A DNA stretch of 64,000 bases. It comes from Microvirga pakistanensis (GTDB taxonomy: Bacteria > Pseudomonadota > Alphaproteobacteria > Rhizobiales > Beijerinckiaceae). Location: assembly GCF_004458765.1 (NCBI RefSeq), contig NZ_SPJX01000288.1, positions 1 to 64,000 of the forward strand, in the 5' to 3' direction. Shown one piece after another: positions 36,959-48,047 of this stretch (within the stretch, counting starts at the first letter, position 1; the number at the start of each line of letters is the position of its first letter). Under the pieces are notes generated by a model. That model ran no database searches, was not told where the DNA came from, and saw only the letters and a list, made by a program, of their open reading frames with translations. The position numbers were made by a program, and so were the translations under genes.

Positions 36959-37756
36959 TTATTCCACCACCTTCCGGTAAAGGTGCCAGGTCGCATGGCC
37001 CAGGATCGGCAGCACCACGGCCAGGCCGATGAAGAGCGGGATGAAGCCGATGGCGAGCGCCAGGGCGACGATCAGCGCCCAGACGAGCATGGGTCCCGGA
37101 TTGGCGGCCACGGCCCTGAAGGAGGCGACGATCGCCGGGATCGCGCCCACGTCCCGGTCGAGCAGGAGCGGGAAGGAGATCACGCTCAGGCAGAACACGA
37201 CGGCGCTGAAGACGAAGCCCACGGCGTTGCCGACAACGATGAGGGTCCAGCCGTTCCGGGTGGTGAAGACCTCCTGCAGGAAGGCGCTCATGGATTGAGG
37301 GGCGTGCCAGCCGAAGAGCGACTGATAGATTGCCTGCGCCGCCAGAATCCAGGCGATGAAGATCACCATCAGCAGAACGCCGAGGGCCGCGATGGAGCCG
37401 ATCGCGTGTGAGCGGAAGACATTGGAGACGCTGCTCACGGACACCTCCTGCCCGCGCTCGCGCTCGCGGCTGATCTCGTAGAGCCCCACGGCCGCGAGCG
37501 GCCCGACCAGGGCAAAGCCCGACATGAGCGGGAAGAGAAGCGGCAGCATGTTGTTGCCGAACGCGAGCCCCGCGAAGAACACGCCGATGACCGGATACAT
37601 CAGGCAGAGAAAGAACAGATGCGTCGGGGCGGCCCAGAAATCCGCCATGCCCCGCCTCAGGGCATCCATGAGATCGGAGAGGCCGATCCGGCGGATCGTG
37701 AGCTCCTCCGAAACGGGGTCTCTCCGAACGTGGGGAAGTGCGTCGAGCTTGGCCAT
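36959..37756 (-). CDS. DUF2189 family membrane protein
   Basis: A 265-residue inner-membrane protein with about six helices. The N-terminal RRIGLSDLMDALRRGMADFWAAPTHLFFLCLMYP and VGLYEISRERERGQ blocks are DUF2189 signatures, and the C-terminal PILGHATWHLYRKVVE is typical. The role is unknown; family members often sit near cytochrome oxidase genes, which is not so here. AGGAGGAACCGCC precedes the ATG at 37756. Confidence 0.87.
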   Translation of the reverse strand: MAKLDALPHVRRDPVSEELTIRRIGLSDLMDALRRGMADFWAAPTHLFFLCLMYPVIGVFFAGLAFGNNMLPLLFPLMSGFALVGPLAAVGLYEISRERERGQEVSVSSVSNVFRSHAIGSIAALGVLLMVIFIAWILAAQAIYQSLFGWHAPQSMSAFLQEVFTTRNGWTLIVVGNAVGFVFSAVVFCLSVISFPLLLDRDVGAIPAIVASFRAVAANPGPMLVWALIVALALAIGFIPLFIGLAVVLPILGHATWHLYRKVVE

Positions 37757-37898
37757 GGCGGTTCCTCCTGAACCTTCCGTTCAAGCGGTCGCGAGCCTGT
37801 CATGCAGAAGATGCCGACGGGAGCGTCGCAACCTTCAGCCGGGAGGATGCAGGCTTTTTCGGGCTTTTTCGGGGAGGGCCGAGGACCGCCCGATCATA

Positions 37899-38795
37899 TT
37901 ACCGGGCGCGGTGCGGCTTCTGGCAGACCGGGCAATAGAAGGTGGAGCGGCCGGATTGCACGAGGCGCGCGACTGTGCCCGTGCATTCCGGCGTCACGCA
38001 GGGCTCCCCCTCCCGGTCGTAGACGCGGAAGGAATGCTGGAAATAGCCGAGGGAGCCGTCCACCTGGGCGTGATCCCGCAGGGTGGAGCCGCCCGCTTCC
38101 ACGGCCTCCGACAGGACCTCGCGGATCACCTGCGCGAGCTGGTGCGCCTTGTCCGTCGGCTTGCCGGCCTTGGTGGCGAGCGCGCCCGCCGGGGCTTCGG
38201 GGTGCAGGCCGGTGCGGAACAGGGCCTCGCAGACATAGATGTTGCCGAGACCCGCGATGAGGCGCTGATCGAGGAGAGCGGCCTTCAGGGGCGCGCGCCT
38301 GCCAGCGAAGAGCCGGGCGATGGCCTCGCCCGAGAGTTCGTTGCCGAGGGGCTCGATGCCCATGCCGGCAAAATGCCGGCAGGTTTCGATCCCGGAGCGG
38401 GGAACGAGGTCCATGAAGCCGAAGCGGCGGGCGTCGTTGTAGGTGACGCTGGCTCCGTTCGACAGCGCGAAGACCACGTGATCGTGGGCGCCCAAGCCCC
38501 CATGCTCGTGGTGGAACTCCCCGGGCATCCGGGTTTCTCCCCCCTTCGTGACCAGGAAGCGGCCGGACATGCCAAGATGCATGATCAGAACGTCCCCGGA
38601 GGAGAGATCGGCCAGCAGATACTTGGCCCGGCGGCCGAGAGCCCTAACCTCCTGTCCTTCCAGACGCTCCGCGAAGCGTTCGGGGAACGGAAAGCGCAGG
38701 TCCGGGCGGCGTTGCACCACCTTGGTGAAGCGGGCGCCCACCATGGCGGGCTCCAGGCCCCGGCGCACGGTTTCGACTTCGGGCAGTTCAGGCAT
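37899..38795 (-). CDS. mutM: Formamidopyrimidine-DNA glycosylase
   Basis: A 298-residue Fpg/MutM that removes 8-oxoguanine and nicks the abasic site. The true start is the ATG at 38795, because Pro must follow Met directly: [15 protein letters not shown] carries the catalytic Pro1 and Glu2. RRAKYLL gives the beta-hairpin Lys, and [27 protein letters not shown] is the C-terminal zinc finger. The in-frame TTG just upstream is not used. Divergent from ubiE, as in many alphaproteobacteria. Confidence 0.97.
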   Translation of the reverse strand: MPELPEVETVRRGLEPAMVGARFTKVVQRRPDLRFPFPERFAERLEGQEVRALGRRAKYLLADLSSGDVLIMHLGMSGRFLVTKGGETRMPGEFHHEHGGLGAHDHVVFALSNGASVTYNDARRFGFMDLVPRSGIETCRHFAGMGIEPLGNELSGEAIARLFAGRRAPLKAALLDQRLIAGLGNIYVCEALFRTGLHPEAPAGALATKAGKPTDKAHQLAQVIREVLSEAVEAGGSTLRDHAQVDGSLGYFQHSFRVYDREGEPCVTPECTGTVARLVQSGRSTFYCPVCQKPHRAR

Positions 38796-38894
38796 CAACC
38801 ATCTCTTCGGTTCTTGGGCTCCCTTACATAGCCATCGGGCCCCGGTTCGGCTATGGATCGCGTTTGGATTGCGACGAAAAGGTTACTGAGGATC

Positions 38895-39644
38895 ATGACC
38901 GACGAGAACACCCATTTCGGGTTTCAGTCCGTGCCCCTGGGCGAGAAGCAGGACCGCGTGAACGAGGTCTTCCGTTCGGTGGCGGGCCGCTACGACCTCA
39001 TGAACGACCTCATGTCCGCAGGCCTTCACCGCCTCTGGAAGGATACCCTCGTGTCCACCCTCCGGCCGCCCCGCGACCGCGCCTTCCGTCACCTGGACGT
39101 GGCCGGCGGCACCGGGGACGTGGCCTTCCGCATCCTGGATGCCGGCGGAGCGCAGACCCACGTGACCGTGCTCGACATCAATGGCGAGATGCTGAAGGTC
39201 GGCGCCGAGCGGGCAGACCGCCGCTACGACGGCCGCGTCGACTTCGTCGAGGCCAATGCGGAAGAGCTGCCGCTCGAAGCCAGCACGTACGACGCCTACA
39301 CCATCGCCTTCGGCATCCGGAACGTGCCGCGCATCGACTGCGCCCTACGCGAGGCGCATCGCGTGCTGAAGCCCGGCGGGCGTTTCCTCTGCCTCGAATT
39401 TTCCAAGGTCGACGTGCCGCTCCTCGACCGGATCTACGACGCCTATTCCTTCAACGTCATTCCGCGCATGGGCCAGATGGTGACGGGGGATGCGGAATCC
39501 TACCAGTACCTGGTGGAATCCATCCGCCGCTTTCCGCCGCCCGCCGCCTTCGCGCGCATGATCGAGGACGCGGGCTTCAGGCGCGTGACCTATCGCCAGC
39601 TCACCGCAGGCGTGGTGGCCATTCATTCCGGCTGGAAGATCTGA
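38895..39644 (+). CDS. ubiE: Ubiquinone biosynthesis C-methyltransferase UbiE
   Basis: A 249-residue class I methyltransferase acting on 2-polyprenyl-6-methoxy-benzoquinol. Marks: [24 protein letters not shown], the SAM-binding loop [27 protein letters not shown] and the C-terminal [14 protein letters not shown]. The ATG at 38895 was taken over an upstream in-frame ATG (38853) lacking conserved sequence. The ubiB start is four bases after the stop, a conserved ubiE-ubiB pair. Confidence 0.97.
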   Translation: MTDENTHFGFQSVPLGEKQDRVNEVFRSVAGRYDLMNDLMSAGLHRLWKDTLVSTLRPPRDRAFRHLDVAGGTGDVAFRILDAGGAQTHVTVLDINGEMLKVGAERADRRYDGRVDFVEANAEELPLEASTYDAYTIAFGIRNVPRIDCALREAHRVLKPGGRFLCLEFSKVDVPLLDRIYDAYSFNVIPRMGQMVTGDAESYQYLVESIRRFPPPAAFARMIEDAGFRRVTYRQLTAGVVAIHSGWKI

Positions 39645-39647
39645 CAC

Positions 39648-41222
39648 GTGATCGGCAGCATCGTTCATCTCGCGCGAAATCTCCGCGCCGGCTTCATTCT
39701 CGCCCGCGAAGGCGCACTCGGGCTGTTCGATCCGAGCGCCCTGCCGCCGTCCGCTCGCCTCGCCTTGAAACTGGCGCGCACGATCGAGCGGCGGCAGGCG
39801 AAAGACGGTGCGGCGCGTCTGTCCAAGGCGCTCACGAGGCTCGGTCCGTCCTATGTGAAATTCGGCCAGTTCCTCGCGACGCGTCCCGATATCGTCGGCG
39901 CGGCGGCGGCGCGCGATCTCGAGCGGCTCCAGGACCGGATGCCGCCATTCCCGCGCGCGCAAGCGGTTGCCGTGATCGAGGCGGCGCTCGGACGGCCCAT
40001 CGGCGACCTCTTTCTCGACTTCAGCGAGCCCCTGGCGGCCGCCTCCATCGCGCAGGTGCACAAGGCGCGCATCCGCACGCCGGAGGGTGAGGAGACGGTC
40101 GCCGTGAAGGTGGTGCGCCCGGGCGTGCGCGAACGCTTCGCCCGCGACCTTCAGGCCATGCGCGCGGCCGCCCGCCTCTTCGAGCGCGTGATGCCCGACG
40201 CACGCCGCCTGAAGCCCATGGAAGTGGTGGAGACGCTCGCCCGGTCGGTCTCTGTCGAGATGGATCTGCGGCTCGAGGCGGCCGCGGTTTCGGAGCTCGC
40301 CGAGAACACCAGGGACGATCCGGATTTCCGCGTGCCGAAGCCGGAATGGGATCTCACGGCCCGGGACGTGCTCACCACCACCTGGATCGACGGAATCCGC
40401 CTCAACGATATCGAAGGCATCGCGCGGGCGGGCTTCGACCGCGAGGCGCTCGCACAAACGGTGATCCAGTCCTTCCTGCGCCATGCCATCCGCGACGGCT
40501 ATTTCCATGCGGACATGCATCCCGGCAATCTGTTCGTGGATGGGGAAGGGCGTCTCGTGGCCGTCGATTTCGGCATCATGGGGCGCCTCGGCATGAAGGA
40601 GCGGCGTTTCCTCGCCGAGATCCTCCTCGGCTTCATCCGCCGGGATTACCTGCGCGTGGCGCAGGTGCATTTCGAGGCGGGCTACGTGCCGCCGCACCAT
40701 TCGGTGGAGGATTTCGCACAGGCGATCCGCGCCATCGGCGAGCCGATCCACGATCGGCGCGCGGACGAGATCTCCATGGCGAAGCTCCTGACGCTGCTCT
40801 TCGAGATCACGGCCCTGTTCGACATGGCCACCCGCACCGAACTCGTGATGCTGCAGAAGACCATGGTGGTGGTGGAGGGCGTTGCGCGCACGCTCGACCC
40901 CAAGCTCGACATGTGGACCGCCTCGGAGCCGGTGGTGCGCGAATGGATCGAGCGCCATCTCGGGCCCCTGGGCCGCGCCGAACAGGCGGGCCGCGGGCTG
41001 CTGACGCTCGCGGGGGTCATCGGCGACCTGCCGGACCTGGCCCTGCGCGCCGAGCGGGTTCTCAACCAGATGGAGGAGGTGACCGCCCGCGGCGTCGCCC
41101 TCAACCAGGACAGCGTCGCGGCCATCGGGCGCGCGGAGGCGCGGGGCAACCGCTGGGGCGTGGCGGCCTTGTGGATCATCGCCGTCGCGCTGATGATCAT
41201 GTTGCTGAGAGGTTTCGCATGA
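39648..41222 (+). CDS. ubiB: UbiB, atypical kinase-like ubiquinone biosynthesis protein
   Basis: A 524-residue ABC1/ADCK-type protein with a GTG start. YVKFGQFLATRPDIV is the KxGQ motif, PLAAASIAQVHKA the Ala-rich loop, FFHADMHPGNLFV-type (YFHADMHPGNLF) the catalytic loop and VAVDFGIMGRLG the metal site. Two C-terminal hydrophobic segments (about 498-522) anchor it to the membrane. It supports coenzyme Q assembly, perhaps as an ATPase. The stop overlaps the coaBC start (ATGA). Confidence 0.96.
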   Translation: MIGSIVHLARNLRAGFILAREGALGLFDPSALPPSARLALKLARTIERRQAKDGAARLSKALTRLGPSYVKFGQFLATRPDIVGAAAARDLERLQDRMPPFPRAQAVAVIEAALGRPIGDLFLDFSEPLAAASIAQVHKARIRTPEGEETVAVKVVRPGVRERFARDLQAMRAAARLFERVMPDARRLKPMEVVETLARSVSVEMDLRLEAAAVSELAENTRDDPDFRVPKPEWDLTARDVLTTTWIDGIRLNDIEGIARAGFDREALAQTVIQSFLRHAIRDGYFHADMHPGNLFVDGEGRLVAVDFGIMGRLGMKERRFLAEILLGFIRRDYLRVAQVHFEAGYVPPHHSVEDFAQAIRAIGEPIHDRRADEISMAKLLTLLFEITALFDMATRTELVMLQKTMVVVEGVARTLDPKLDMWTASEPVVREWIERHLGPLGRAEQAGRGLLTLAGVIGDLPDLALRAERVLNQMEEVTARGVALNQDSVAAIGRAEARGNRWGVAALWIIAVALMIMLLRGFA

Positions 41223-42433
41223 CGGCGCTTTCGGGCAAACGCATTCTCCTCGTGATTGGCGGCGGGATCGCGGCCTACAAATCGCTCGACCTGATCCGGC
41301 GCCTGCGCGAGCGCGGCGCGTCGGTGCGCTGCGTCCTCACCCAGGGCGCGCAGCACTTCATCACGCCGCTGGCGGCATCCGCCCTCACGGGGCAGCGCAC
41401 GCATACGGATCTCTTCGACCGCGAGGACGAGGCCGATATCGGCCATATCAGGCTGGCGCGCGATGCGGACCTCGTCGTGGTCGCGCCCGCCACCGCCAAT
41501 CTCATGGCGAAGATGGCGGGGGGGCATGCGGACGATCTGGCCTCGACCGTGCTGCTCGCCACCACGCTGCCCATCCTGATCGCGCCCGCCATGAACGTGC
41601 GCATGTGGCTGCATCCGGCGACGCAGCGCAATCTCAAGGCCCTGCAGGCCGACGGCGTCCATGCGGTCGGGCCGAACGAGGGCGCGATGGCGGAGGCCGA
41701 AACAGGCCCGGGCCGCATGGCCGAGCCGTTGGAGATCGCGGCCGCGGTGGAGCGCCTGCTGGCTCCCTCCGGAATGCTTGCGGGCAGGCATGTGATCGTG
41801 ACCTCGGGCCCGACGCACGAGCCCATCGATCCGGTGCGCTACATCGCCAACCGCTCCTCGGGCAAGCAGGGGCATGCGATCGCGAAAGCGGCCCGCGAGG
41901 CGGGAGCGCGCGTCACGCTGATTTCCGGCCCCGTGGACCTGCCCGATCCCGCAGGCGTCCAGACGGTTCATGTGGAGAGCGCCCGCGAGATGCTGGAGGC
42001 GGTGCAGGCGGCGCTGCCGGCCGATATCGGCATCTTTGCGGCCGCCGTCGCCGATTGGCGCGTGGCCCAAGCGGGCGCGCAGAAGATCAAGAAGAAGGAC
42101 GGCGCCCTACCGACCCTGTCCCTTGCCGAAAACCCCGATATTCTCGCGACCGTTTCGCACCTTACCACGGAGCGTCCCGCGCTCATGGTGGGCTTCGCCG
42201 CCGAGACCGAGAACGTCATCGAGCATGCCCGGCAGAAGCTCGCGAAGAAGGGCTGCGATCTCATTCTCGCCAATGACGTCTCGCCCGCCACGGGCGTGAT
42301 GGGCGGCGAGAGCAACACGGTGCATCTCGTGACCCGATCCGGCGTCGAGACCTGGCCGACGCTCTCGAAGACCGCGGTTGCCGAGAGGCTCATCGCGCAT
42401 GTGGGCGCATTGATCGGAGGCCGCAAACCATGA
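41219..42433 (+). CDS. coaBC: Bifunctional phosphopantothenoylcysteine decarboxylase/phosphopantothenate-cysteine ligase
   Basis: A 404-residue CoaBC. Residues 1-185 are the FMN decarboxylase ([45 protein letters not shown], catalytic His and Asn). Residues 190-400 are the CTP-dependent ligase ([41 protein letters not shown]). It carries out steps 2 and 3 of coenzyme A synthesis. Overlaps ubiB by four bases and dut by four, so it lies inside a coupled operon. Confidence 0.97.
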   Translation: MTALSGKRILLVIGGGIAAYKSLDLIRRLRERGASVRCVLTQGAQHFITPLAASALTGQRTHTDLFDREDEADIGHIRLARDADLVVVAPATANLMAKMAGGHADDLASTVLLATTLPILIAPAMNVRMWLHPATQRNLKALQADGVHAVGPNEGAMAEAETGPGRMAEPLEIAAAVERLLAPSGMLAGRHVIVTSGPTHEPIDPVRYIANRSSGKQGHAIAKAAREAGARVTLISGPVDLPDPAGVQTVHVESAREMLEAVQAALPADIGIFAAAVADWRVAQAGAQKIKKKDGALPTLSLAENPDILATVSHLTTERPALMVGFAAETENVIEHARQKLAKKGCDLILANDVSPATGVMGGESNTVHLVTRSGVETWPTLSKTAVAERLIAHVGALIGGRKP

Positions 42434-42885
42434 CCCGTATGCTGCGCGTTCAGCGCCTGCCCCACGGCGCGGATCTGCCGCTGCCGCGCTATGAAACGTC
42501 GGGTGCCGCGGGCCTGGACCTCACCGCCGCCTGTCCGGCGGATGCGCCGATGGTGCTTGCGCCTCTTGAGCGCAAGCTCGTTCCCACCGGTCTCGTCATC
42601 CAGCTGGAGCAGGGGTTCGAGGCGCAGGTGCGCCCCCGTTCGGGTCTCGCCTTCAAGCACGGCGTCACGGTCCTCAACGCGCCGGGCACCATCGATGCGG
42701 ATTATCGCGGCGAGGTGCAGGTGCTGCTCGTCAATCTGGGCGCGGAGCCCTTCACCATCACGCGCGGCATGCGGATCGCCCAGATGATCGTCGCGCCCGT
42801 CACCATGGTGGAGGTGGTCGAGGTTGCCGCCGTCGATCACACGGCGCGGGCCGCGGGCGGGTTCGGATCGACGGGATTGAACTGA
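42430..42885 (+). CDS. dut: Deoxyuridine 5'-triphosphate nucleotidohydrolase
   Basis: A 151-residue trimeric dUTPase with all five motifs: [33 protein letters not shown] with the catalytic Asp, [10 protein letters not shown] and the C-terminal P-loop-like [10 protein letters not shown]. It keeps dUTP out of DNA and makes dUMP for thymidylate. Its ATG overlaps the coaBC stop; coaBC-dut adjacency is widespread. Confidence 0.97.
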   Translation: MTRMLRVQRLPHGADLPLPRYETSGAAGLDLTAACPADAPMVLAPLERKLVPTGLVIQLEQGFEAQVRPRSGLAFKHGVTVLNAPGTIDADYRGEVQVLLVNLGAEPFTITRGMRIAQMIVAPVTMVEVVEVAAVDHTARAAGGFGSTGLN

Positions 42886-42895
42886 AAGGCACGCG

Positions 42896-43345
42896 ATGAA
42901 CTTTCTCTCCCGCCGTTCCCTGCTCGCGATCGCGGCCGTCACGGATATCGCGCTCCATGCGCGCCCCATGCCGGTCTCCGCGAAGGCGCTCGCGGCGCGG
43001 CACAATCTGCCGCCGCGTTATCTGGAGCCCGTGCTGCAGGCTCTGGTCCGGCAGGGGATCCTGAAGGGCGTGCGCGGACCGCGCGGCGGCTACGAGCTCG
43101 CCCGCGAACGGCGCCGCATCACGGCCGGAGACGTGGTGCGGATCGCCATGGCGGCGCAGGATGACGAAGGCAATTCGCCGCTCCCGGAATCGCGGCTCGC
43201 GGAAGCGGTGGTGGCTCCCCTCGTGACGAAGGGGACGGATGCCTTTCTCGCCGAGCTCGACAAGGTGACGGTGGAGGACCTCTGCGCCAAGGCGCAGGCC
43301 GAATCGGTCGGCGAGCCGACGATTCCTGTCGATTTCACTATATAG
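42896..43345 (+). CDS. Rrf2 family transcriptional regulator, probable cysteine-metabolism regulator
   Basis: A 149-residue Rrf2 protein. The winged helix lies at about 1-85 (SRRSLLAIAAVTDIALHARPMPVSAKALAARHNLPPRYLEPVLQAL, then GVRGPRGGYELARERRRIT). Only one cysteine (DLCAKA, near the C-terminus) remains, so it cannot bind an IscR-type cluster. Sitting 74 bases before cysK, with an inverted repeat in the gap, it may play a CymR-like role, perhaps sensing through cysteine synthase. That is inference. It follows dut by ten bases. Confidence 0.83.
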   Translation: MNFLSRRSLLAIAAVTDIALHARPMPVSAKALAARHNLPPRYLEPVLQALVRQGILKGVRGPRGGYELARERRRITAGDVVRIAMAAQDDEGNSPLPESRLAEAVVAPLVTKGTDAFLAELDKVTVEDLCAKAQAESVGEPTIPVDFTI

Positions 43346-43359
43346 TTTGTGAAATATAG
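43338..43359 (+). promoter_or_regulatory. Candidate Rrf2 operator before cysK
   Basis: CTATA (43338-43342) and TATAG (43355-43359) form an inverted repeat around an AT-rich centre, overlapping the end of the Rrf2 gene and about 60 bases before the cysK start. The position suits control of cysK. Confidence 0.4.
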
Positions 43360-43419
43360 CAATTATCGACACCTGTTGCGAAAAGGACTAGGATCCTCTC
43401 GTTCTCACGGAGGATTTTC

Positions 43420-44400
<981 letters not shown>

Positions 44401-44438
44401 GCTTCATCGCGTGAGGCCTGCAAAAGGACAGCTTTCGA

Positions 44439-44463
44439 GGGCGGCTTTCGAGCCGCCCTTTTT
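44439..44463 (+). terminator. cysK terminator
   Basis: An 8-bp stem GGGCGGCT/AGCCGCCC (44439-44446, 44451-44458) with the stable loop TTCG is followed by TTTTT. Confidence 0.9.
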
Positions 44464-44572
44464 GTTGGGCGCCGCCCTTAAAGCTTGGCAAGAACTTCCC
44501 TCAACCCGCCGGGTTCTCCTGGAAGCACATGAATTCACCCATGTTTCCAGTCAAGTTTTTCAGGAGTTCATC

Positions 44573-44929
44573 ATGGCGGAGCGCAAGGCGCCTCATTCAT
44601 TGAAAGACCAGGACGCGGACCAGATCCGCAACGAGCAGCGCGGCGGCATCGACAGCCCCATCGACCCGAGCCGCGACGGCGGGCCCGAGGGCAACGCAAC
44701 CCTTCGCCGCGTCTGGAGCGAGCCCGGCGGCGAGGCCTACAACTATCGCCAGGGCCAGACGGGTCAGACGAGCCAGGCCGGCATGGACGGTCATGATGAA
44801 CTCACCGCCGCCGAGACGCCCGAGGCCACGAAGCACCTGAGCGATGCGACCCTGTCGCCCGAGGACAAGGATGCGACGGCGGAAGCCATCGAGCGTATGA
44901 CCGCCGTTAACGGCAAGGACGAGGGCTGA
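44573..44929 (+). CDS. Hydrophilic, probably disordered protein 1 of 4
   Basis: A 118-residue, highly charged and polar protein without hydrophobic core, cysteine or membrane segment (MAERKAPHSLKDQDADQIRNE..., then GQTGQTSQAGMDG). CAGGAGTTCATC precedes the ATG at 44573. Rich in Asp, Glu, Gln, Gly and Thr, it has hydrophilin-like composition. First of four small genes in a row with 12-19-base gaps. I know no defined domain; a stress-protective role is only suggested by composition. Confidence 0.65.
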   Translation: MAERKAPHSLKDQDADQIRNEQRGGIDSPIDPSRDGGPEGNATLRRVWSEPGGEAYNYRQGQTGQTSQAGMDGHDELTAAETPEATKHLSDATLSPEDKDATAEAIERMTAVNGKDEG

Positions 44930-44941
44930 CAGGAGAGCGCC

Positions 44942-45175
44942 ATGGGCAATGCAGGTTACGGCAATCACACCGAAGACACGAAGAACCATGTGGATCCCGA
45001 GCGGCCGGATCCGAATGCCGGGCGCGCCGGCTCGTCCGAGAACAAGCCCGGCGGCGCGCCTCCCGCGGCCGGGCCGCACAGCAAGCCGTCGCTGACGAAT
45101 CCCGACTCGACGCCCGGTTCGGGCGCCCTGCCGGATGCTGGCGACCGTGACGCAACCGACACCACCAGTTCGTAG
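44942..45175 (+). CDS. Hydrophilic, probably disordered protein 2 of 4
   Basis: A 77-residue Pro/Gly/Asp/Asn-rich protein (MGNAGYGNHTEDTKNHVDPE, later SENKPGGAPPAAGPHSK and PDSTPGSGALPDAGDRD). No cysteine, no aromatic core, no signal. ACAGGAGAGCGCC precedes the ATG, 12 bases after the previous stop. Unknown family. Confidence 0.6.
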   Translation: MGNAGYGNHTEDTKNHVDPERPDPNAGRAGSSENKPGGAPPAAGPHSKPSLTNPDSTPGSGALPDAGDRDATDTTSS

Positions 45176-45187
45176 CAGGAACCGATC

Positions 45188-45508
45188 ATGGTGCAGAACA
45201 AGAATTCCGAACCCCGCGTTCCCACCGAGCGGCCCGACCCCGAGGCGGCCGCCCGCAATCCGAGGCCCGACTCCCAGGACCGCCCCGGTTTCGATCTCGG
45301 CGGTTCGGTCGATGAAACCAATGCGACAGGTACGGGCTCGGGGGTCATTCCCGGTGGTCCGAAGGGCAGCACATCGAGCGGCACCGATGCCGGGGGCCGC
45401 GCAACCGGTCTCACCGATCCCAGCGGCTCACGGTCGCTGGGCGGCGAAGGCAATGCAGGTTCCGACGCCGGAGGAGGTCCGACGGACGGCTCCGGCGGTC
45501 CCACATAA
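45188..45508 (+). CDS. Hydrophilic, probably disordered protein 3 of 4
   Basis: A 106-residue Gly/Ser/Asp/Thr-rich protein (MVQNKNSEPRVPTERPDPEA, later GSGVIPGGPKGSTSSGTDAG). ERPDP here echoes ERPDPN in protein 2, suggesting common ancestry. AGCAGGAACCGATC precedes the ATG. No fold or motif recognised. Confidence 0.6.
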   Translation: MVQNKNSEPRVPTERPDPEAAARNPRPDSQDRPGFDLGGSVDETNATGTGSGVIPGGPKGSTSSGTDAGGRATGLTDPSGSRSLGGEGNAGSDAGGGPTDGSGGPT

Positions 45509-45527
45509 GCGCAGCAGGATGGAAGAA

Positions 45528-45692
45528 ATGGCTCAATCCGACGACAAGTCCAACCAGGCGACCGAGAAGGATATCAGCGCCCCGCGCCTGACGCCGCAGG
45601 GGCGCGAAAACCCCGATGCGGCCGGCGAGGATTCCACCAATCCCATGGGAGAGGGTGCGAAGAAGGGGCAGAGCGACAAGGCCGAAGGGTGA
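45528..45692 (+). CDS. Hydrophilic, probably disordered protein 4 of 4
   Basis: A 54-residue acidic polar protein (MAQSDDKSNQATEKDISAPR, then NPDAAGEDSTNPMGEGAKKG). An in-frame ATG at 45519 is an alternative start. The QGRENPDAAGED segment again recalls its neighbours. It ends the run; a bidirectional terminator follows. Confidence 0.55.
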   Translation: MAQSDDKSNQATEKDISAPRLTPQGRENPDAAGEDSTNPMGEGAKKGQSDKAEG

Positions 45693-45754
45693 TGATTCTG
45701 TTCCGGTGATCCCGCTCGCATGAGGCGAGCTGGCGCCCTGTCGACCGCAGCATG

Positions 45755-45784
45755 AAAAAGGCCGCCTCGAAGGGCGGCCTTTTT
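45755..45784. terminator. Bidirectional terminator between the small-gene cluster and typA
   Basis: AAAAAGGCCGCC (45755-45766) and GGCGGCCTTTTT (45773-45784) give a 12-bp perfect stem with T runs on both strands. It serves the plus-strand cluster and the minus-strand typA gene. Confidence 0.9.
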
Positions 45785-45803
45785 CGTCTCTTGCAGCAGA
45801 TGC

Positions 45804-47630
<1,827 letters not shown>

Positions 47631-48047
47631 GAAGGTTGGTCTTTCAAAGCAAAGCGGCCCGGCTCGCGGCAAGCGTTGCCGCGCCCCTGGCTCGAACCGG
47701 GCGGAAATCTGATGAGGTGCAATATAATGATTACTCTGCGGCGGCAATAGGGCGACCCGGCCCGATCGGCCCGAGGCGGTCGAAAAAACCCTGCTGCCGG
47801 ATAGAGGTCGGGCCAGACTCGCAGGGATAGGATCTCCGGATCCGGAGCCGCCGGTCCGGCCGACGCCCCGTCCGCCCGCCCCAGGGCGGCCGTTTCGACC
47901 GTCGGCCGGACGAGACTGTGAGGAAGGTCACAGACCCTCGCCCGTGAGGGGATCATGGTGAGGGCGTTCTTCAGCAGGAATGGACCCGCGCAGGCTCTCG
48001 GACCGCTGTTGCCTGCCGTCCGTTCGGTTGAACCGGGAGGGCCTCTC
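47631..48047. other. typA-TPR divergent intergenic region
   Basis: About 417 bases without a gene. GCGGCAAGCGTTGCCGC (near 47667-47683) is a palindrome in the typA leader. 47715-47735 is AT-rich (AATATAATGATTA) and may hold the typA promoter. The rest is GC-rich and featureless. Confidence 0.4.
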
